From a virus, in IMG/VR virus record IMGVR_UViG_3300033141_004399, positions 1-47,628 of that record: a stretch of DNA of 47,628 nucleotides; one strand, written 5' to 3'. Shown here piece after piece: positions 47,556-47,628 of this stretch. Numbering within the stretch: position 1 is the first letter of the stretch; the number at the start of each line of letters is the position of its first letter. The translations under genes were made by a program, and so were the position numbers. The notes beneath the pieces are model-generated. The model made no database searches. It saw only the letters and a program-made list of their open reading frames with translations, and was not told the origin of the DNA.

Positions 47556-47628
47556 ATTTTTCTCCTTTATTTTATCATTTTTCTGGCTTATCCTGCCTTC
47601 GTTCCTCTTCTTCAACATCCTCTACAAA
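47515..47628. repeat. Terminal direct repeat, copy B
   Basis: Identical to 1-114; see the first entry. Numbered coordinates beyond 47514 repeat the genome start. Confidence 0.95.

Overview
This window is the complete genome of a tailed double-stranded DNA bacteriophage, most likely a long-tailed siphovirus. The first 114 bases (1-114) recur exactly at 47515-47628, so the sequence closes into a circle of about 47,514 bp. Every convincing gene (about 85, many very small) is on the minus strand, so transcription runs from high to low coordinates and across the window ends. Genes are tightly packed with ATGA/TAATG overlaps and strong AGGAG-type ribosome sites. Near-consensus sigma70 promoters (TTGACA / TATAAT) point to a bacterial host. 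Many proteins are rich in Lys and Glu, but the host group cannot be named from the sequence alone. No integrase, CI-like repressor or partition system was recognised, so a lytic lifestyle is the simplest reading, with one caveat: a recombination-directionality-factor-like protein is present.

Layout in order of transcription. (1) Control region 43.07-43.65 kb: two related sigma70-type promoters, each followed by a small gene (an HTH protein and a zinc-ribbon protein). (2) Early region 42.7 to 31.8 kb: a run of 50-85 residue proteins (43.0-40.5 kb), an RDF-like/Gp3-type protein, a Cas4/RecB-like nuclease, a replication initiator whose gene contains a set of 11/22-bp iterons (likely origin), a DnaB-type helicase, an HNH nuclease, a PD-(D/E)XK nuclease and several unknowns. 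It ends at a strong intrinsic terminator at 31.70-31.74 kb. (3) Late region, starting at 31.65 kb behind a 14-bp perfect palindrome: a sigma-region-4-like regulator, small zinc proteins, HNH genes, a ParB-methyltransferase fusion, small and large terminase, a second methyltransferase broken by an amber codon and abutted by an HNH gene, portal fused to a MuF-like domain, a protease-scaffold fusion, a tmRNA-like element, the HK97-type major capsid protein (between two intrinsic terminators), decoration proteins and connector proteins, a 722-residue double glycosyltransferase plus methyltransferase, tail terminator, a homing endonuclease, major tail protein, tail chaperones G/GT with a textbook -1 frameshift site, tape measure, distal tail protein, fibre and hub protein. 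(4) Across the closing point, 47.56 to 43.65 kb: a split glycoside-hydrolase-like protein, a small membrane protein, a SleB-type cell wall hydrolase, a phosphoesterase and a nucleoside deoxyribosyltransferase-like protein.

Selfish or horizontally moved DNA is prominent: AT-rich blocks at 9.1-9.9, 24.9-26.8 and 27.6-30.25 kb carry homing-type nucleases and methyltransferases, and the terminase genes lie inside the last block. The most interesting points are the 79-nt miniature tmRNA-like element upstream of the capsid gene, the iteron cluster in the initiator gene, the duplicated early promoters with a shared box, the terminator-bracketed capsid gene, and the disrupted methyltransferase/HNH locus.
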